64,000 bases of DNA. Origin: UBA1351 sp963677625. Lineage in GTDB: Bacteria > Bacillota > Clostridia > Lachnospirales > Vallitaleaceae. Location of the stretch: contig CAXXSW010000002.1 in assembly GCA_963677625.2 (NCBI GenBank), positions 682,001 to 746,000 on the forward strand, read 5' to 3'. Below are positions 60,941-64,000 of this stretch, in pieces (within the stretch, counting starts at the first letter, position 1; each line of letters opens with the position of its first letter). The position numbers were made by a program, and so were the translations under genes. A model generated the notes under the pieces. That model saw only the letters and a list, made by a program, of their open reading frames with translations, searched no databases and was not told the origin of the DNA.

Positions 60941-62641
60941 ATGAAATTTAATGAAATTATTGAAAATCCGGATATATTAAAAGCTATTGACGACATGGGC
61001 TTTGAGCAACCAACTGAGATTCAGGAAAAAGGTATTGCTCTCATAAGCCAAGGTGTGGATGTTATCGGACAGTCTCAGACTGGTACCGGTAAAACCGCTG
61101 CTTTTACAGTTCCGGTATTGGACAAGATTGATGTAAATGTACGTCAACCACAGATATTAATCCTTTGTCCAACCAGAGAACTTTGTGTTCAGGTAGCTGG
61201 AGAATTTAGAAAAATCTCCAAGTATATGTCAGGTGTCAAAACAGTGGCCGTATATGGTGGTGAGCCGATCTATAAACAAATTGCGTCATTAAAGAAGGGG
61301 GCTAATGTTATTGTTGGTACACCGGGACGTTTGATCGATCATATGAACCGCAAGACTATCCGTTTTGATGAAATGCATACTATTATTCTTGATGAAGCTG
61401 ATGAAATGCTGAAGATGGGCTTTAGAGAAGATATTGAGTTGGTAATGGGAGCTATGGGTAATGGATCTCAGCGTATTATGTTCTCAGCTACTATGCCAAA
61501 AGCTATTATTGACCTCGCCAGAAAATATTTAACAGATCCTCAAAACATCAAGATTAAATCTAAAGGTCTTACAACATCCACAGTAGTTCAGCAATATTGT
61601 GCGGTAAAACCTAAGTATAAAAATGAAGCCTTATTTAGACTTCTGGATGCTAAAGCACCAGAGAGATGTATTGTTTTCTGTAATACAAAGAGAATGGTAG
61701 ATGAGATAACAGATGCACTTCAAGGAAAGAATTACTGGTCAGACAAGATCCATGGTGACTTGAAACAAGAACTTAGACTTGCAGTTCTTCATAAGTTTAA
61801 TGGAGGTGTCATTAATGTTCTAGTGGCAACAGATGTTGCAGCCAGAGGATTGGACATTCAGAATGTGGATCTGGTTATTAATTACGATATCCCTGAAAAA
61901 GAAGATTATTATGTCCATCGAATTGGACGTAGTGGAAGAGCTGGTAAAGCTGGTGAATCAATTACGATTGCATCATATAGAGATCGTCTTCGTCTTCATA
62001 GTATTGAACATTATATCAAGAAAAAAATTGATAAGATTCCAGTTCCTTCTGTTCATGAAGTTAATCACAATAAGATGGAACGTTTTATTGACGGATTGAT
62101 GGAAACAATGGATCAGGATGTACTGGACCATTATGAACCAATTATTCATAAAATTGAAGCTAAAGGCTACAGTGTAGAACTGCTAGCAGCGTCTCTTTTA
62201 AAAGATGCACTGACTCTTCATGAATTAGTCGAAGACACAGACCTTAATGACCATAGCTTTGGTAAATCTCGAAGTCGGTCTGATAGAGGCGATAGTCGTG
62301 GAAAAAGAGATGGAAGAAATAGGGGAGATGATCGTAGGGACCGAGGTCGTAAAGACGAGAACTCTTCTAATGTACATGATAGGGCTAAAAACCGACGTGG
62401 TAAGGGTCAGACTAGGCTTTTTATTAGTGTAGGTAAGGCTCATAATGCAACAGTTAAAGACATGCTTGGCGCTATCACCAATGAATGTGGTGTTAACGGA
62501 CGTAGTATTGGAGCTATTGATATGTACGACAAGTTTTCATTTGTAGATGTTGAAGATGTGCAAGTGAAAAAGGTTCTTAAGAATCTTAAAGATAAGCGAA
62601 TTAAAGGTCGCAAGGTTAATGTAGAGGTTGCTAAGAACTAA
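60941..62641 (+). CDS. DEAD-box ATP-dependent RNA helicase (DeaD/CshA-like)
   Basis: A 566-residue RNA helicase. Q motif GFEQPTEIQ, motif I SQTGTGKTAAF, Ia PTRELCVQV, Ib TPGRLIDH, II DEADEML, III SAT, V ATDVAARGLD and VI HRIGRSGRAG are all present in the first 350 residues. Residues about 445-490 are an Arg/Asp/Gly-rich disordered linker, and about 495-566 a DbpA-type RNA-binding domain (RLFISVGKAHNATVKDML). It likely assists ribosome assembly and cold-stress mRNA handling. An extended -10 (TGATATAAT, near 60891) precedes it. Confidence 0.95.
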   Translation: MKFNEIIENPDILKAIDDMGFEQPTEIQEKGIALISQGVDVIGQSQTGTGKTAAFTVPVLDKIDVNVRQPQILILCPTRELCVQVAGEFRKISKYMSGVKTVAVYGGEPIYKQIASLKKGANVIVGTPGRLIDHMNRKTIRFDEMHTIILDEADEMLKMGFREDIELVMGAMGNGSQRIMFSATMPKAIIDLARKYLTDPQNIKIKSKGLTTSTVVQQYCAVKPKYKNEALFRLLDAKAPERCIVFCNTKRMVDEITDALQGKNYWSDKIHGDLKQELRLAVLHKFNGGVINVLVATDVAARGLDIQNVDLVINYDIPEKEDYYVHRIGRSGRAGKAGESITIASYRDRLRLHSIEHYIKKKIDKIPVPSVHEVNHNKMERFIDGLMETMDQDVLDHYEPIIHKIEAKGYSVELLAASLLKDALTLHELVEDTDLNDHSFGKSRSRSDRGDSRGKRDGRNRGDDRRDRGRKDENSSNVHDRAKNRRGKGQTRLFISVGKAHNATVKDMLGAITNECGVNGRSIGAIDMYDKFSFVDVEDVQVKKVLKNLKDKRIKGRKVNVEVAKN

Positions 62642-62677
62642 TGTAGCATTTGCTTAACCGAGAAGATATATTAAATT

Positions 62678-62719
62678 AACCCCTGGTATCAACAAAATTG
62701 TTGATACCAGGGGTTCTTA
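62678..62719. terminator. Bidirectional terminator between helicase and GGDEF genes
   Basis: Perfect 18-bp stem, AACCCCTGGTATCAACAA (62678-62695) with its reverse complement (62698-62715). It is the only structured element between the convergent genes. Confidence 0.88.
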
Positions 62720-62721
62720 TC

Positions 62722-64000
62722 TTATATGCAATAGTTATACTTTATTTGGTTACGGCCTGCATGTTTAGCTTCATATAGCAAGCTATCAGCAGTTTTAATC
62801 ATCTTGGCAGAATTTGTATTGTTGCCGGTAACAACACCGCCACTAACTGTGATGATACGGTTTTTAATAAAAGGATATGCCTCGATTCTGTTGAGAAAAT
62901 GTTGGGCATAGGTGATTGCTTCAGGGAGGTCGGTTTTTTTCATAATAATCATAAACTCCTCGCCTCCGTATCTGCCACTTATAACTTCCTGATCTTTCAA
63001 AAGAAATGCACTGATTTTATGGAGAACCATATCACCGGTTTGATGACCAAATTCATCATTAACTTTTTTAAAAAAGTCAATATCAAAAAGAAAAATAGAA
63101 ACGTCTTCTTCTTTTTTTAGAGCCTCTGTGAGACGACTGATAATGGCCTTATGATTTAAAAGGCCTGTTAAGCTGTCTCTTTCAACTAAGTCACGAAGTT
63201 TTTCGTTGCTCTTTTTTAAGGCTGTTGTTCTTTGCTCGATAATGTTTTCTAACTCTGAATTCAGGTTTTTATATTTATCAATAAAGTATTGATTAGAAAT
63301 GAAAGAAAAACCCAAGTTAATTAACATGCTGAAGAGATGGATGGTATTATCAGAAAATGATAAGGGACTACCTTCGGGAATATCACATGTGATATACATA
63401 TACATATCTTTTTCAAGGTGCATTTGTGCTATCAAACCATCCTTAATAGGTTGATTGACCTTGGTGTAGGCTTTATAGATATCTTCCGGCATAGACTCCC
63501 TGGCATAGGAAAATAAATCTGACAATAGTGTTGCTGTTAGATTAGGATTGGATTGAATCGATTTCTCTTTTAGGATATTATGTGAACGGATAATATCCTG
63601 ACTGACAAAGTGCTCCGGTTTGAGCTCAAGGGATTGGAGTCCTTTGAGATCGTGACCGACGGCTTGGAGAAAATGAATACCTTTAGAGTCTCGTAAATAT
63701 GCGGTTGCATAGCTGACTTCATATAGATTTTCTGTAAGAAGTTTAAGAAAATCTTTAAGGAAAACCATTTGTCTTCCATCAGCAACAAGTAATTTTGATA
63801 TTAAGTTTGTGAGCTTTTCAAAGCTTTCAGATCGGCTTACCATGTTCGAGTATGTGAAAAGAACCTGTCCTAGAAGACGAATTTGCTTAAGGACATCAAT
63901 GGTTTTTTTAGTGAAAACCTTGTCACTTTCTGCTCCAATATCAAAAGCCAAAACACCTTTTAGCTGTTCTTCTAAATAAATGTGAAGTTGTATAGTCTGA
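62722..64000 (-). CDS. GAF-GGDEF diguanylate cyclase (5' end outside window)
   Basis: At least 425 residues; the frame is open to the window edge and continues upstream of TTG 63951, reading IQLHIYLEEQLKGVLAFDIG, so the true start is not in view. The visible part has a GAF-like sensor region, a coiled-coil linker (about NSELENIIEQRTTALKKS) and a GGDEF domain with DSLTGLLNHKAI, DIDFFKKVNDEFGHQTGD and the active-site SGRYGGEEFMI. It should make c-di-GMP. No RxxD inhibitory site is seen before GGEEF. The organism therefore probably uses c-di-GMP as well as c-di-AMP. Confidence 0.92.
   Translation of the reverse strand, partial: QTIQLHIYLEEQLKGVLAFDIGAESDKVFTKKTIDVLKQIRLLGQVLFTYSNMVSRSESFEKLTNLISKLLVADGRQMVFLKDFLKLLTENLYEVSYATAYLRDSKGIHFLQAVGHDLKGLQSLELKPEHFVSQDIIRSHNILKEKSIQSNPNLTATLLSDLFSYARESMPEDIYKAYTKVNQPIKDGLIAQMHLEKDMYMYITCDIPEGSPLSFSDNTIHLFSMLINLGFSFISNQYFIDKYKNLNSELENIIEQRTTALKKSNEKLRDLVERDSLTGLLNHKAIISRLTEALKKEEDVSIFLFDIDFFKKVNDEFGHQTGDMVLHKISAFLLKDQEVISGRYGGEEFMIIMKKTDLPEAITYAQHFLNRIEAYPFIKNRIITVSGGVVTGNNTNSAKMIKTADSLLYEAKHAGRNQIKYNYCI

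Noticed and set aside
1..64000. CRISPR arrays, tRNA or rRNA genes and prophage.
   Set aside because: No regularly spaced repeats, no cloverleaf-like conserved T-loop sequence and no phage structural genes were noticed by eye; a tRNAscan or CRISPR search was not possible.

Overview
The window comes from an AT-rich, low-GC Gram-positive anaerobe, most likely a member of the Clostridia (Bacillota). The evidence is strong AGGAGG-type ribosome binding sites, TTGACA/TATAAT promoters, U-tailed terminators, a clostridial-type hybrid cluster protein, Fe-S-rich energy conservation genes and BusR-, PadR- and Fur-type regulators. No rRNA, tRNA, CRISPR array or prophage was seen. Most of the window is chromosomal housekeeping and metabolic sequence, with one decayed insertion sequence and a family of small intergenic repeats.

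Layout. 1-10041: a long operon for a membrane-bound respiratory complex of the Mrp-antiporter/group 4 hydrogenase-related (Mbx/Mbs) type, in the order MrpG, MbhD, MbhE+MrpB, MrpC, two MrpD/NuoL-type ion channels, NuoH, NuoB, NuoC, NuoD. It ends in a NuoI-type ferredoxin fused to an NfnB/GltD-like FAD-NAD(P) flavoprotein. The large subunit has lost the NiFe ligands, so this is not a hydrogenase; ion-translocating ferredoxin:NAD(P) oxidoreduction is the best inference. 10343-14306: glycine betaine ABC transporter with CBS-ATPase and a BusR-like GntR/RCK_C repressor (probably c-di-AMP-sensing) with paired operators. 14576-20743: LigB-type dioxygenase, then a LacI regulator and the uxaC-uxuA-uxuB hexuronate operon with two mirror-image operators. 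20848-27745: PadR/HAAS pair, a truncated dehydrogenase remnant, Dus, two aminotransferases (one HisC), a DUF2164-like protein, a PHP phosphoesterase and a HAD phosphatase.

28046-41385: hybrid cluster protein, SDR, aromatic-acid-exporter-like protein, lipoprotein thioredoxin, an orphan PTS Enzyme I, a DtxR-type regulator with FeoA and a FeoB-associated Cys-rich peptide but no feoB, MFS/ROK genes and a triple-PAS hybrid histidine kinase. 41517-49704: formate/nitrite transporter, a CaCA cation antiporter preceded by a candidate yybP-ykoY (Mn2+) riboswitch, a beta-propeller-like protein, a GH13 glucosidase, a Cof-type phosphatase and a LysM-G5-M23 cell wall peptidase.

50070-64000: a small unknown Cys-containing peptide gene, a long inverted repeat, a Fur/Zur regulator diverging from znuACB with a perfect 7-1-7 box, a DxDxDG-loop protein, a decayed IS200-type element, MarR, AhpC with a PerR-like box, DegV, a deoxynucleoside kinase, an HD protein, MarR-YaaA, a DEAD-box helicase and a GGDEF protein cut by the window edge. 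At least five copies of a roughly 50-60 bp intergenic repeat, built around GCGAACGAGGCGAAGCCTC, are scattered through the window.
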